From: Ophioderma brevispina
Lineage: Eukaryota > Echinodermata > Ophiuroidea > Amphilepidida > Ophiodermatidae
Assembly: GCA_023653785.1 (NCBI GenBank)
Contig: JAMKCH010041445.1
Coordinates: 34,539-98,538, forward strand
Reading direction: 5' to 3'
Length of the DNA: 64,000 nucleotides
Below the pieces are notes generated by a model. It was not told the origin of the DNA. It made no database searches and was given only the letters and a program-made list of their open reading frames with translations. Within the stretch, counting starts at the first letter, position 1. Every line of letters begins with the position of its first letter. Positions 47,940 through 59,361 of the stretch are shown here, one piece after another. Position numbers and translations under genes: made by a program.

Positions 47940-49227
47940 GCCTACAAAACCACCAGGACATGGGACAGCCGGGTCCAAGAAAAAGAAATTGACAAATGCC
48001 AGAAAGAAAATGTTCAAAAGGAAGGAAAAATAAAACAAAAAAACACCCTAAATTTATACAAAAAGGTTCAAATTACAGCCCAGGATGACACCAAGAGTGT
48101 GCCAAATACTGGGCCAGCGGTAGGACTTTGTGCTACATGTGCTTGTGAAGTGCACTTCATGCACATATTTGACAGACAGAAAATTTTGCCCACTTCTTTG
48201 AAGGTCCCAGGCAAGACAGAATTTTTTTTTGTAGGCCTGGGCAGGTGACCCAAAAAAAGTATTTTTACAGTTAGTTTTTTGATGATGAATAAGGTCCGTG
48301 CACATACATTGATGTGCAGTCAATTTCTCTTCACTCAACCCCTATTGTAGTGTATGTGTATGTTTAATAAAAATTGCGGGCATTTTGAAAAAGTGTCAAG
48401 TTAACATTTTTCCAGGCAAGCACCTTAGTAAGAGTAGTGCTTTTTAACAACCAATATATCTAAAGTCACATCTTAGTGGTTCCCAACCCATGACATGAAG
48501 CTACATGGTCCAATGACAGATACCAAGCAACAGTACAAGTCACACATTGCTCATGTCTGATCATTAAAATAAGCAAATTGGACTGGCAAGCAGTTGCAAG
48601 AGGAAAAATGAAGCAAAAATACCCACAATTATTAGGAATCATGATTGCGGTGGTTCAAGCTCTTTTTCAGACCATCTCAGTTATGGACAAGGGATATAAA
48701 ACAGTGATTACCCAATATCTCACCATACACACAATACTGTAAAATTGGGGAAAAATTGTGGTTTTGGATTATAAAATGGGAGGATAGTAAGTTGCAACAC
48801 CCCCCCCCCCAATTCCACAAAAGGGGCAACAGGTCCACCTTTTTGGTGAATTTATGATAAAAAAGGTCCCAAAAATAAGAGAATTCAAAAAAGTCGACAA
48901 AGTTACCCTCCTTTTTATTTTTTTTGGGGGGGGGCACTTGTACCCACAAAAAGTCCACTTTTTCAAGTACGCAACCCCCCAAATAAAGCCGCACACGGCC
49001 CTGCTTACACCCAATGTAGCCATGACTTGCTTATTTTACAGAAAGTTACATATTGACGTTGACGAAATTCCGCATCGACTCTGGGTAAATTTTGCCTCGC
49101 AGCAAATGCACAAAACCAATGGCCATTGGCAATCTATATTTTATTACATCATTGCGTAGGTGTATTCAATGCAGGTCTGCAATTGTAAGCGAACAAGAGA
49201 GTTTGCTACCAAAGTTAAAACATGTAA
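47940..49227. other. Intron, no gene seen
   Basis: AT-rich, with a ~20-base degenerate repeat and C/G homopolymers at 48780-48980. Open frames here are low-complexity shadows. Confidence 0.4.
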
Positions 49228-49307
49228 TAGGCAAATCAGAGGGTTGTTTGAATCAATCCCACAATGCATTGCAATGTGCAATACTTAATGTACAAAATAT
49301 GTGAGCT

Positions 49308-52300
49308 TGTTGGGTGGCAGGTTAACTTTATTATCAGTAAACTACGAATCACTGATCTGTTTAAAACAAGGAACAATAATTGATTTAAATAAAGATGGTT
49401 TTTTTTTACACTTGATTGCCATGTGTCTTTTGAAAGTTTGGGTGATGAAGTTGCCAAATTTAGAAGACTTGCACTGGGCGTAACATTGCTCTTTGCATGA
49501 ATGGTATTTATGATGAAAGTGTTTGAATTAGTGAGGATATGGAAATACACAAGATTTATTATACTTTATTTTGGTGCCACATTAACAATGGTCATCAATT
49601 TTGTGTAATAAGTCAATGGAGATGTCACGTAACCACCAATGTCAAACGGACTGTACTTAGTGATCTAAATTTATTAATTACCAAGTAAAGTTTGTTGTTA
49701 CTTTTTTGGCTACCAACATTGTTGTGGTGACAAAGTACCAATAGTACCAATGTCTTTCTGAACTAATTATAAGAAGTAGTACCTGAAATAATCACAGAAT
49801 TTCAGTTGGAAGTTTGAAATATTTTTAAACCCACTTTTTTGTCTGGGGGTCACGGATGTGACCGAACTTTGTTTGCCTCTAGTGACAAAATAACTAACTG
49901 GCGAAAGTAGAATATTATTTTGGAGGTTGGACTACGAAAGGTTTACTTTTTACCCAAAGTAATAACAGATTGATATGTTGATTTTTTTACGGTCACCCTT
50001 GACCAAGGCCAAACCACCTCAAACTACGGATTCAAAACTCTCCTGAATAAACTAGGGACAATACACCGTGAACTTGATTACAAATTTAAAACAAAAGTAT
50101 TTATTATGGTTGTTTAAATCAATTCATTCCAAAACAGCGGGTTTAAGTATCAATAATCAAAGATTTATCTATAATAAATTGTTTAATTTAGAACTACTAA
50201 ACTTAAAACCTGGTGTGTGTGCCGCGACGCGGGCGGCAGCAAGATTACAATTAAGATGCCGAACTTGCAAGGTCTGGCGGAATATTTCCAGCGCAAACTC
50301 CAATTTCAATAGTGGGAGTGTCCACGGACGACTTGTCCTACTGAAGAAAACCAGTCTCCTAATGACTCCCAACTCGGAGGGATACATATTAAAGTCCAAA
50401 AGGGCGTAGCCTTGGTGATCCTTGGATAAATCAGAGGCAACGAATAAGGGAAAACCGAACACGGCTACACAAGCGGACAAAAACTGATGGAGCTGAGACT
50501 ACTATGGACAATGTCCACTATAGGAAGACCATTGTGTACTGTATGTCATAAATTGGAACAATGGAGTCACTTGCTTGGAAACTATGCTAAAACTTGAAGC
50601 AAGATGTTAAGAAACCTAGACTACATAACTGGAGCAAGATGGTATGTAACTCTGAATCATCTTCTCTACCAGGGCTTTATATATCCTCTCAAACAATACT
50701 AGAAGGATCTGGTCCTATCTATATGAGTCATGTGCGAAATATAGTCCATTATGTATCATTCTGGATTCAGATCCAATGTTCCCATATAGAATGTTCTAGC
50801 CAGCACCCAAACAGCACTTGTGCCTGTAGATACAGTAGGGCGCCATCTATAGACAGACACCACATCACCTTGGTTAGGCTAAGTCTGATCTCTTAGTCTC
50901 AAGTAACCTCCATAACATTGTCTCCGCGGTTCGGTTTTCTTGAATTCTAATTGCTTTGCACATACCAGCTAGGCACACAAACCAGGTAATTTTATATCAT
51001 GTTACTTAGAACTAATTTATAATCTTTTATGTGCTAATTTATGACGTAATCTTACTCAAAATGAAATAAATCATTGTTAATTCTCGGGGCTGTAACAGGT
51101 TGAACAATCAAAATTTACGTTTTAGGTCACAAACGTGACCTAAGAATGATTCAATTACTTGTCATGCCTATACACAAAAACATGTTGACATTGCACATGT
51201 AATGTATATCGTTTTACTATTTGATATATATATATGCTTTGTATTAATGGCTGGCCAAAATTGTACTTTTGACTGACCATGTAACGATTAACACACCTGA
51301 GGCTAAGAAGACTCTCAGAAAGAAAACTGTTATTGTAACTTTAAGATTTTTATAATATGTTTTGTTTGATATTTGCATGTTTGTATTTGGTTGTTTTAAT
51401 ATCGCCTTCAAAAATGCGTTGAAAAATGGCCTGTTTGCTCACAAAATAGTAAAACAGTGTCAAATATAAAGATATATTATTGTTAAAGTTTGTAATAGGA
51501 TTTTCCATTAAAAAAGTGTATTAAAAATGAGACCTTAAGAATAAAACGTCTTAATAAAGCTAAGGAAGGTTGCAACCAATGGCTGCATGATGATGGACAA
51601 ACCAACATTAAACAATTGATCTTGAAACTGCAAGTGATAACCTAAATGATCTCCAAGATTGAATATAACTGACATTGATATATCAAAATTATAATGATCT
51701 TTAACCAGAACATTTGAATCCAAAAAACTCATTGGGGAAAGCTTACCTTGATATAAAACTGCTGACTCTATACATAAATTTCTTATTGAATATCAGAACA
51801 ATTTGTTTAGACACAAAAAGTGTTGCGTGTGGTAAATTGAATCTACCCTAAATATTAATATCAGAAGTTAATCCAAAAATTTTGTCGTCTTAAAGAATGC
51901 ATAAAAATCCTTCGATCATGAGAATTCTCAATAATAGGCAATTCGAATCGCCACCTAAAGACAACAAGCCCAATAATATCTTCAATATTGATGGTTATAT
52001 TATGGGAACAAATGAAACAGAATTGTCGGGAAAGGGTGGGGTGTTGCTTAACAGTCTGAAAAAATCAAATATAAGAACCGATTATGCCAGGCTAATTCAA
52101 GTTTCGAATCTTGGTTCATAGAAATTGAATGTAATAGTAAGAATGATTGTTGTAGGAGTAGTATATAGATCCCACACATCAATGATAATTCGTTGGCTGA
52201 TATTGATCCAAATTTATAGGATACTGGATTCTGAAAAGAACTTTTTATTTATATTATGGGTGATTTCATATCGACTTACTGAAGGCTGCACGGAAAGATT

Positions 52301-55017
52301 TATATGATTTCTGGACTTGTTTTACTCTTATTCAATTACACCCACTATTTACAAACCCACAGGATCACTGCTTACTTCAGCAAACAATTGTCGAAAATTC
52401 TTACAAATAATGAAGATAAATCAATCCTCCATTATTGTAACCGATGTTAGTGATTCACTTTCCGACGGTTTTAACAATTGATGTCGATATCGCTTATCAA
52501 AAGAGCAGTAATCACAAATTGTTATTTTACAAAAAGCAAACCACTGTAATTGACAATGGAGCAAGTTTAAACAAAGATTGTCAGATGTCAACATGGGACG
52601 AAATTCTGAACAACGATTGATGTAAATTATGACTTATAATAATTCATAGAAAACATTAACGTTTTTATATTGAGAATGCCTCCCGATCAAAAAAGATGAA
52701 GGGTTGCAAGAGGAAAAAAAAGATCAGATCTCACCATGGATCACCAAAGGTTTACTTAAGAGCCTACATAAGAAAAAACAAATTGTAATAAAAACATATA
52801 TTAAAATCCAACTGAGGGGAACTTCAAGAAATTGAAGCTATAGAAATAAATTAAACACGCCAATATCGTAAAATCAAAAGAGAATGACTACTTTACGAAA
52901 TTCGAAAAGTTAAAAACAAGCATGAGAGAAAAACATGGAAAGAAATTTTAACTCTATCATGGTAAAGGTAAAAAAAATCAACGCAGGAAATTTAAAAATG
53001 ATAGAGGCCACATTATATCTGACTCTCAAACCATAGCAAATCAATTTAACGATTTTTGTAATGTGGTCCCAATCTTGCTTCAGCATTCAAAAAACCAATG
53101 GTTATAAAAACTATTATGAATACCCCCCGATTATGAGCCTTCCAGTTGTTCATGAAACCGATTGATGAATTGATATTATAAGATACTTGGCAAGATTTAA
53201 ACCAAAATAAAAGTGTGGTTATTGCTAATATTGCAAACGTTATAATAAAAGAGGGGGGCTATTGAAATGCTTAAACATTTAACACATATTTTTAAACTTA
53301 TCACTGTTAACTGGTATTGTTCCGGAAAAAACAAAAATAGCTAAAGTTATTCCACATCTATAAAAAAATCTGATCCCGAGTATATTCTCAAATTACGACC
53401 GTTTTCACTTTTACCTTGTTTTTCCAAAATCCTTTAACGCCTTATGTATTGATTAGATGTGTTGCTATTATTGACTGCCACAAATATCCTAAATGGAAAA
53501 ACAATTTTGGCTTGCGACCGAAACATTCAACTTACTATGGCTTATTTCTACAATTGGTAGATAAGATCACCGTGATGTAGAAAAACAATGAATCAACAGT
53601 TGCAATATATTTTAGACTTGTCAAAAGCCTTTGACACTATTGATCATAATTATATTGTTACACAAACTCGAACAGTATGGAGTGTCGTGGCTACTACAGT
53701 AAGTAATGGTTTTTAAAAGCTATCTTAACATAATAGGACACATAGTATTTTATAACGATTTTGTAAATCTTAACATGAAAGAAATTTCTAGTGTGTGGCG
53801 TACCACAGGGATCTATATTAGGCCCTTTATTGTTCATACTTTATGTAAATGACAGTAACTTATAATCCAAATGTTCTGATTCCTTTTGTTGCTGATGACA
53901 CCACTATACTTATTCGCATTAAAGATTATCAATAACATATCAATATCGTAAACATTGAATTAAGTGGGAAAGGTCAGCAATGGTTCAAGGCAAAATAAAT
54001 TATCCAGTAAATGAAAGTAAACCAATTAGATGATTTTAGGTAATCTACATGACTTCGACTAGAGTACGTGATGATTTTTTAAATGTTGTCTGAATGATGA
54101 CCATTCTGAAGAGTAAAGGCTACTAAAATTTTTGGGTGTTAATGGAGATGCGCCTAACAGGGGAAAAACCACCAGACTGATATCTAAAAACTATTCTGCA
54201 ATATTGGTGTCATAACAAATGAAATTTTCGATCCCGATCCGTATTCTTAATTGACACTTTATTGCACTTTAATACTACCTTATATCAGTTATGGTATTCT
54301 TATATGGGGAAATACATGTAAATTGTCTATGATATTAGTCAAGCTTCAGAGTGGCAATAAGACGTGGACAAGGAGCTTCCTATAGAAGTCATACTGGACA
54401 CACTATTTGCAAATAGCAATATTTCACAATTAAATGATATGTATACCGTTAGAACTATGTTATCATGTTTTAAAATTTCTATAATGAGGCTTCCTGTGGC
54501 CTTTCAGAATTATATTACAAAACGTTCCGTATTCACGGAACATCCAACAAGCCTGCAATGACCCTAAATATAACAAATTAAAAAAAAAAAAAATGCTTTT
54601 CAGACATGGAATTCGATACCAGCGGCCCCATCTTTGGAACTCCGTCCAAATCGTTGAAGGAATCAAAAACTGTTAAACAATTGTAATACAATTAACGGTC
54701 CCTATCAAGAAGTACCAGTAAAAATATCTTGTAACAATGGTCTTTAAGTTATTGCACTTTACCAGACTCATGTTTTTTTTTTTTTTTTGTTTTGAGCCCG
54801 TCCTTGTACTGTCTTGTTAGTCTGTCGTCCCTTTTCTTTTGGTCCGTTCATGTGTAGGTAGTCTTTTTTGTCAAGGGGGTATACTACTTTTCTGCCTTAT
54901 TGGCCTTTCAGCCTACTCATCCATGAATTCTGTTTCTTTCTGTTGTTTGAATTTGTTTTGTTTTTGTAATTACTTTGTGTTTTTTAATGGAATAAAATTC
55001 ACTGATTCACTGATTCA
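49308..55017 (+). mobile_element. Non-LTR retrotransposon, AP-endonuclease type (Jockey/CR1/L2-like), decayed
   Basis: About 5.7 kb between the two halves of a MITE. The 3' end is GGAATAAA then three copies of ATTCACTG (about 54995-55018), the short microsatellite tail typical of CR1/L2-like elements. It holds an endonuclease-like region (about 51.9-52.3 kb), reverse transcriptase motifs (53.4-53.9 kb) and a C-terminal region. Upstream at 50068-50409 is a 113-codon open frame with an R/C-rich stretch (ARLQLRCRTCKVWRN), possibly part of ORF1 or the ORF2 start. The length is consistent with a near-full-length element. Confidence 0.8.
51850..54670 (+). pseudogene. Endonuclease-reverse transcriptase remnant of the non-LTR element
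   Basis: Read across many frame changes. Endonuclease: NIFNIDGYIMG...GKGGV (51970-52050), WFIEIECN and VGVVYRS (52115-52170), YIMGDF-like (about 52250). Reverse transcriptase: TGIVPEKTKIAKVIP (53310-53355), LRPFSLLPCFSKIL (53395-53435), GLRPKHST (53510), LDLSKAFDTIDH (53612-53648), GVPQGSILGPLLFILYVND (53797-53852), FVADDTT (53884-53905, the catalytic Asp pair). A C-terminal part with SYRSHTG, LNDMYTVRTM and LWNSV follows. Dead: numerous stops and indels. Confidence 0.88.
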
Positions 55018-55559
55018 CTGTCAGTACTAGGGATTGAAAACGTGTTTCCAAAAGTTTACGGACCACAGGACATGTCTAATCCGCTAAAATTCCTATAGTA
55101 CTAAGGCTTTGTGGGTGAAATGAGCATAGAAGTCAGGATTTTATGGTTAAGAATAGATTTTTGTGGGATCACATGACCCTGTTGAGGTAAATTTCCACGA
55201 GAACTGGTGCCATTGTGGAGTTGACTCAAACACCCTATTTAGGCAAATAACAACTACACTTTGTCTTATCTTGAGGCCAGTGACATCACAAATGTTTTTT
55301 AGAGGCTCTTATCATTTCCTCGTAAATTGCCACGCTTGTCGGTTCTGAGATTATTTACTTTGCCAATTCACAGCACAGCGTGAGATAAACACTAATATGA
55401 AAATTAACCAAATCAAGATAAACAATTTTATTTCACAGTGGAACTGCACATAAGAACTCAACTTATTTCAAATGCAACAGTTGTAGTTCTTTCTAACATA
55501 TTCATGTAAAAACCATGCTGATTCAGGGTTGAATGTTTTTTGCTTCGTGTTTATTGTGA

Positions 55560-55770
55560 GGAATCCACACTGTCAACACTGGCCTCTAAGATTTACAACT
55601 CAATGCTGCTCAGCAGAATCGCTCCTCACAAAGATCCCATTATCAGACGGAACCAGAATGGTTTTTGCAAAGGCAGATCAACATTATACCTCAGATACTT
55701 GCGATCAGAAGGAACATAGAAGAGATTTGAGAGTCCACGAAAAAGCTTCAATAGACAATTTGCAAGATCC
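55560..55770 (+). pseudogene. Fragment of a second-type non-LTR reverse transcriptase
   Basis: Reads KIYNSMLLSRIAPHKDPIIR then RNQNGFCKGRSTLYL, followed in other frames by ILAIRRNIEEI and ESTKKLQ. The pattern Y-N-x-x-L-L-x-R-I-x-P-x-x-D-P-x-x-R-x-N-Q-N-G-F-x-x-G-R-S-T is typical of the fingers of several non-LTR reverse transcriptases. Both flanks are lost; only about 70 codons remain. Confidence 0.75.
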
Positions 55771-55920
55771 CCATAATGCATCGTGTTTTGTGCCCATTTC
55801 AATCCGGGAAGCCTCAATCAGCTAAAAACATATGGTTAAGAGCGTACATTAACACTATTTATTTATTTGGAAACACTTTCACAACAGCGGCACATACCTA
55901 CCCGGTGGTGCATCCATACA

Positions 55921-56122
55921 TGGGCGTAACAGCGGGGGGCAGGGGGGGCAGGTTTGCCCCCCCTGACGACTTTGGCCGGGAAAAAATTTGCAAAAATCAT
56001 GCTAAATCAGCCGTTTTTTAGCCTTCTGACCGGGAAAAATTGGCCTTTTGATCCCCCTAAGAGGGAAATTTTCCCAGACTGGGAAATTTGCTCCCTCAGA
56101 GCGGGTAGGCCCGTTACGCCAC
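55921..56122. mobile_element. 202-bp inverted-end element with 12-bp flanking duplication
   Basis: Flanked by identical TGCATCCATACA at 55909-55920 and 56123-56134. Ends: TGGGCGTAACAGCGGG and, reversed, GTGGCGTAACGGGCC. The interior is G/C-homopolymer rich (GGGGGGCAGGTTTGCCCCCC) with GGGAAAATT-type repeats. The CAGTGGCGTAAC-type terminus is a common MITE end in animals. Confidence 0.75.
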
Positions 56123-56611
56123 TGCATCCATACACAAAATCAACAATGAGATCAAACAGAGTTAAAACAGGTACAATGTGTAAAAAACTTACATTATCTG
56201 TGACACTGCCTTAGTTGTGTTCGTCCGGCAGGTGACAAGTAGGGCACAGTTGCGATAAAAAATATACTTTTTGTTATAAATTTCACACCGTGCCGGATTG
56301 TTTTTGTTTCCTTTGATATTCTTCTAATTTTTGTAGATTAATCATGTTAAAAGTATTTTTTATTGTATTTTTAGGCACAGTCTCGGCGCCGCGAACAAAC
56401 CATAATTTTTTGTAAACATTAACTCTTGGTAACAAGTTCCCGGATTGAATGGGCAAAACGAATGCATTATGGGATCATGCAAATCGTCTAATTGTGGTTT
56501 GTACACTTCCACCACCACCAGCAACTCAAGGTAAACCAAGTACTATCCTAAATTAAATATAGATAAGCCCTTAATGATGTAGGTAGAACTATTCCTCCCC
56601 TTCCATCCTAA

Positions 56612-56785
56612 GCTTTTAGTGTTTGTCTTACAGTCTCAACCCACAGTAATTTTAATATAACAACATTTCCTTTTGTACATAACAGTTTAATAAAATTAAT
56701 AATTTTTCAAATAATTAGACTGATTAATGGAACACACATATACTCTGTAACCGAATGACAGAGTAAATTAATCAATGCGCTGTGC
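56612..56785. repeat. Repeat unit U1 (intact copy)
   Basis: Runs AGCTTTTAGTGTTTGTCTTA, TTTTAATATAACAACATTTC, TAATAATTTTTCAAATAATT, TGGAACACACATA, AGAGTAAATTA. The same sequence occurs as two parts, 56959-57030 and about 59088-59175, on either side of the retrotransposon at 57.0-59.1 kb. Confidence 0.75.
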
Positions 56786-57039
56786 AGCATTACTCTCTTA
56801 GCACAGTCTACATTGTGTGCATTGAGACCCAGCACGTGATGTAAGAACAAATAAATCTTTACACAAAATACTGGTCATATAAGTCAACAAACCAGGCATT
56901 CTTGTGAGACTGGTGTGGGAGTTTATTGATTACTTTGTACTCTAGGTTTACTGAGTATAAGCTTTTAGTTTTTGTCTTACAGTCATCACCAATATGTAAT
57001 TTAATATAACAAACATTTTTTTTTTACACACTAATGTCG

Positions 57040-59085
57040 GAAATAAAGGCACTTTTATGGAACGTATCATATTCCTAAAAACGTTCATACTTATGTTACC
57101 AGTCTCTATTCCCATTTGAACGGTTGCAACAAAGGCCCAAACTGGACGTCCGATCCTTTTAAGTTTAAAAGGGGCACTTTTCAGGGTGATCCTTTATCTC
57201 AGTATCTTCTTGATTTTTTTTAAAAACCCACTTCTTGAGTACCTGGAGGGTATTCGTGAAAAAAATGGTTTTTGTTGGGCAGAAAATTATACCTACCCCA
57301 TATGCTGATGATTTCAACCTCATTACCAACACAAAACTCGCACCAAAAAATTATTCATGAGGCTTTATAAAAATTCATCTAGCATGGTTCTAAACCCTTA
57401 AACCTTAGCAATTGCCGCTCAGCTTTCCTTGTTAGGCGGGAACCAACCTGTAATTGATTTTCACTCGGTGAAAATAAGGTTAAATCCGTAAAAGAGGACC
57501 CACAAAGGTTTCTTGGCTCGCTGATAACGTAATGGGAAAGAGAAAGATATTTTTGAATGATAAAACAACCATTTGATTCGTAAATTAAAACATAAATTGA
57601 CATCTTTAGTTCGTAATGATTTAAATTGGCCAGTAAAACTCATCCGATATTGCCTTCCTTCGTTAAGCTTCTGCCTCACGGTCCATGATCTTAATGATAC
57701 TAGCCTTCAGCTGCTGGATCGTAAGACTGAGCAATTTCTGAAACTCTGGTTGGGCATCCCCAAACTGGCGCCAATTACGCTCTTTACATATGTCCAAAGG
57801 GCTTAACATACAGCGGATATGATGTATTCGCCAACTATTGTGTTTCATAAGTAGATCAAGGTGTTAAAGCCGATAAAGACTACCAACTTGGCCTCTAGAC
57901 TTAAACTCCATAGAGATCTGCCTGGCACCGCAAAATTTCCATTACCACCAATGTGAATAATTCCATGCTACGCTATCAAAGATCGGGTAATATACATGGG
58001 ATGCGGTCAACCCAAAATTCGGAAGTCCATTACAATGGATTCCGATAATTATTGGAAGTCGGTTGTTGAGCCCTACTGTACCAGGGTGAAACTGCCAAAT
58101 TGTTGGAAAAGTGTGATCAGATTGGGACTGGAAATCAATCATATTTAATTTGCCTAAGGGTGTGGGGTTCAAGTTTGCGATGAATCATGTATAGACTCCG
58201 CTCCCGGTCCTTTACAAATCTCGAACTTTGGGGCAAAAGACTCCAAGATAACTGCCCACTTTGTAAATCTAAGGGTACCCTCCATCATATCCTGAATACC
58301 TGCCATAAATGCCTCGACGATAATTTATGGTCTCACAATAACATTCTTCAGTTATTTATTCAACATTCAAAAATAGTGAAATGTACAAAAATGGCAATAT
58401 TAAACTTATGCCGTATCGATAATCATACTATAGGAGGGGGTACGGTCCCCCAAACATTATTTATACATCTCAAAACCTGATATGTTTTGTTTCACGTTGA
58501 TAAAAAAGTCATCATCTGAGCTTGGTCTGTACCATTTGAATCCCGAAACATTCATAAAGCCCATCAAATATAAAGTCGCCCGTGATTCATCTTTGGGTTT
58601 TTCGCTATTTCTGATGAGGGTTGAATGTTCGCTGGTTTGCTGTGAAATCGGATACAGAGGCTTTTTAATTGATACAGACAACAGAGAAGGGTTGACTCAA
58701 CATATTAAAACAGCTCAAATGTGCAGTGAAATCTCTGATTTTGAAAAGCAGAAGTACAAGTCGGCATTGACTTCATCCTTCTTCCATTCTTCAATGCAAG
58801 ACACGAGCCAGCTGGATGTTCAGGAATTAATTTGATTTATGCCATGAGTTTTTTTGCAGTTTTTTTTTTTAGCTCTGTTTAAAGAAAATTTTTTGTCGTT
58901 GTATTTATTTTTGCTAGATTGTTATATCGTGTCATGCCATGCTTTGGCACAGGGGTCAGTATAGACCCAGGGTTGATCTTGAGTTTTATGTACTAATCTT
59001 GTTATTTTTAATAAAGATGATGATTATATATTTTTGATACTTAAACAAAATTTAATAATAAAGGTCCTTTTATTTCTTTTTGTGA
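57040..59085 (+). mobile_element. 5'-truncated non-LTR retrotransposon with restriction-like endonuclease end
   Basis: Carries the second half of a reverse transcriptase, a CCHC zinc knuckle and a restriction-like endonuclease remnant. The 3' untranslated part has two small hairpins (TGCCA/TGGCA at 58935-58949; GGGTC/GACCC at 58953-58968) and ends with AATAAAGATGATGATTAT. Its insertion splits a copy of the U1 repeat. RLE-type elements (R2, NeSL, HERO and relatives) have this domain order; the exact clade is not settled. Confidence 0.8.
57080..58835 (+). pseudogene. Reverse transcriptase / zinc knuckle / RLE remnant
   Basis: Across frame changes it reads KRGTFQGDP(L)S (57165-57200), PYADDFNLIT (57298-57327, catalytic Asp pair), SLLGGNQPVIDFHS (about 57428-57468), FLGS, then an open stretch with LIRYCLPSLSFCLTVHDLND and QFLKLWLGIPK (57573-57806). 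Later come the knuckle CPLCKSKGTLHHILNTCHKC and SHNNIL (58253-58350), GGGTVPQTLF then PD (58435-58485), and CSLVCCEIGYRGFLIDTDNR (58627-58690), matching the C-terminal endonuclease region. Part of the endonuclease core (the E-L-T-x-P segment) appears missing. Confidence 0.82.
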
Positions 59086-59215
59086 TCTACTGAACAAAAT
59101 GTTAATAATTTTCCAAATAATTAAGACTGAGTAATGGAACACACACTATAGTTCCTCAACGCTAAGAGTAAATTATACCAGAAGCCTCCCTTTAACCATC
59201 ACTACTTTCACTTAC

Positions 59216-59361
59216 TCAGAGTGTTATGTTCTTGATGACATTAAGGATGACTTGCGGATTCCTAGATGCTTGGTTCCTTGTCATGTTGGTGCCAGGTGAA
59301 TGTTATGTGTTAGCAAGATGGTAATGCCCTCCCTGACTTAGTGCCTTGCTTGAGTTGCTCT
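59216..59361 (-). CDS. AGTPBP1: CCP1 exon of the armadillo-like region, with indels
   Basis: Acceptor GTGTAATTCCAG, donor CTGA|GTAAGT. Frames give SNSSKALSQGG, REGITILLT, FTWHQHDKEPSI and RNPQVILNVIKNITL in order. This parallels the CCP1 stretch [24 protein letters not shown]...RKGILQSLKSVTNI directly before the LGRKAF exon. Two or three one-base indels separate the pieces. The identity rests on order, the WHxHD motif and neighbouring exons. Confidence 0.82.

Larger units (their letters stand above)
49228..55248. mobile_element. MITE family 4, copy c, split by a retrotransposon (with 9-bp target duplication)
   Basis: The left part (49237 to about 49307) starts CAGAGGGTTGTTTGAATCAA then TCCCACAATGCATTGCA; the right part (about 55018-55239) ends CATTGTGGAGTTGACTCAAA then CACCCTATT. 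Identical TAGGCAAAT sits directly outside both parts (49228-49236 and 55240-55248). The two parts together match the uninterrupted copy at 42059. Confidence 0.88.
2631..59361 (-). other. AGTPBP1: Gene span: cytosolic carboxypeptidase 1-like (AGTPBP1/Nna1/CCP1), partial at both ends
   Basis: Span of the recognised minus-strand exons. Family knowledge: CCP1 is an M14-type zinc carboxypeptidase of the cytosol that shortens polyglutamate tails on tubulin and other proteins; it has an armadillo-like N-terminal half, an acidic linker, a beta-sandwich N-domain and a C-terminal catalytic domain. Seen here: the end of the armadillo-like part, the acidic/polar linker and the start of the N-domain. The zinc-binding catalytic exons would lie below position 2631 in the minus direction and are not in the window; the first exons lie above 59361. 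Splice phases agree at 47244/45315 (C + CC), 8487/7444 (AG + G) and 4527/2863 (G + GT). The introns are packed with transposons. AGBL1 (CCP4) is a vertebrate relative with the same layout, so the orthology call is to the CCP1/CCP4 branch. Confidence 0.88.
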
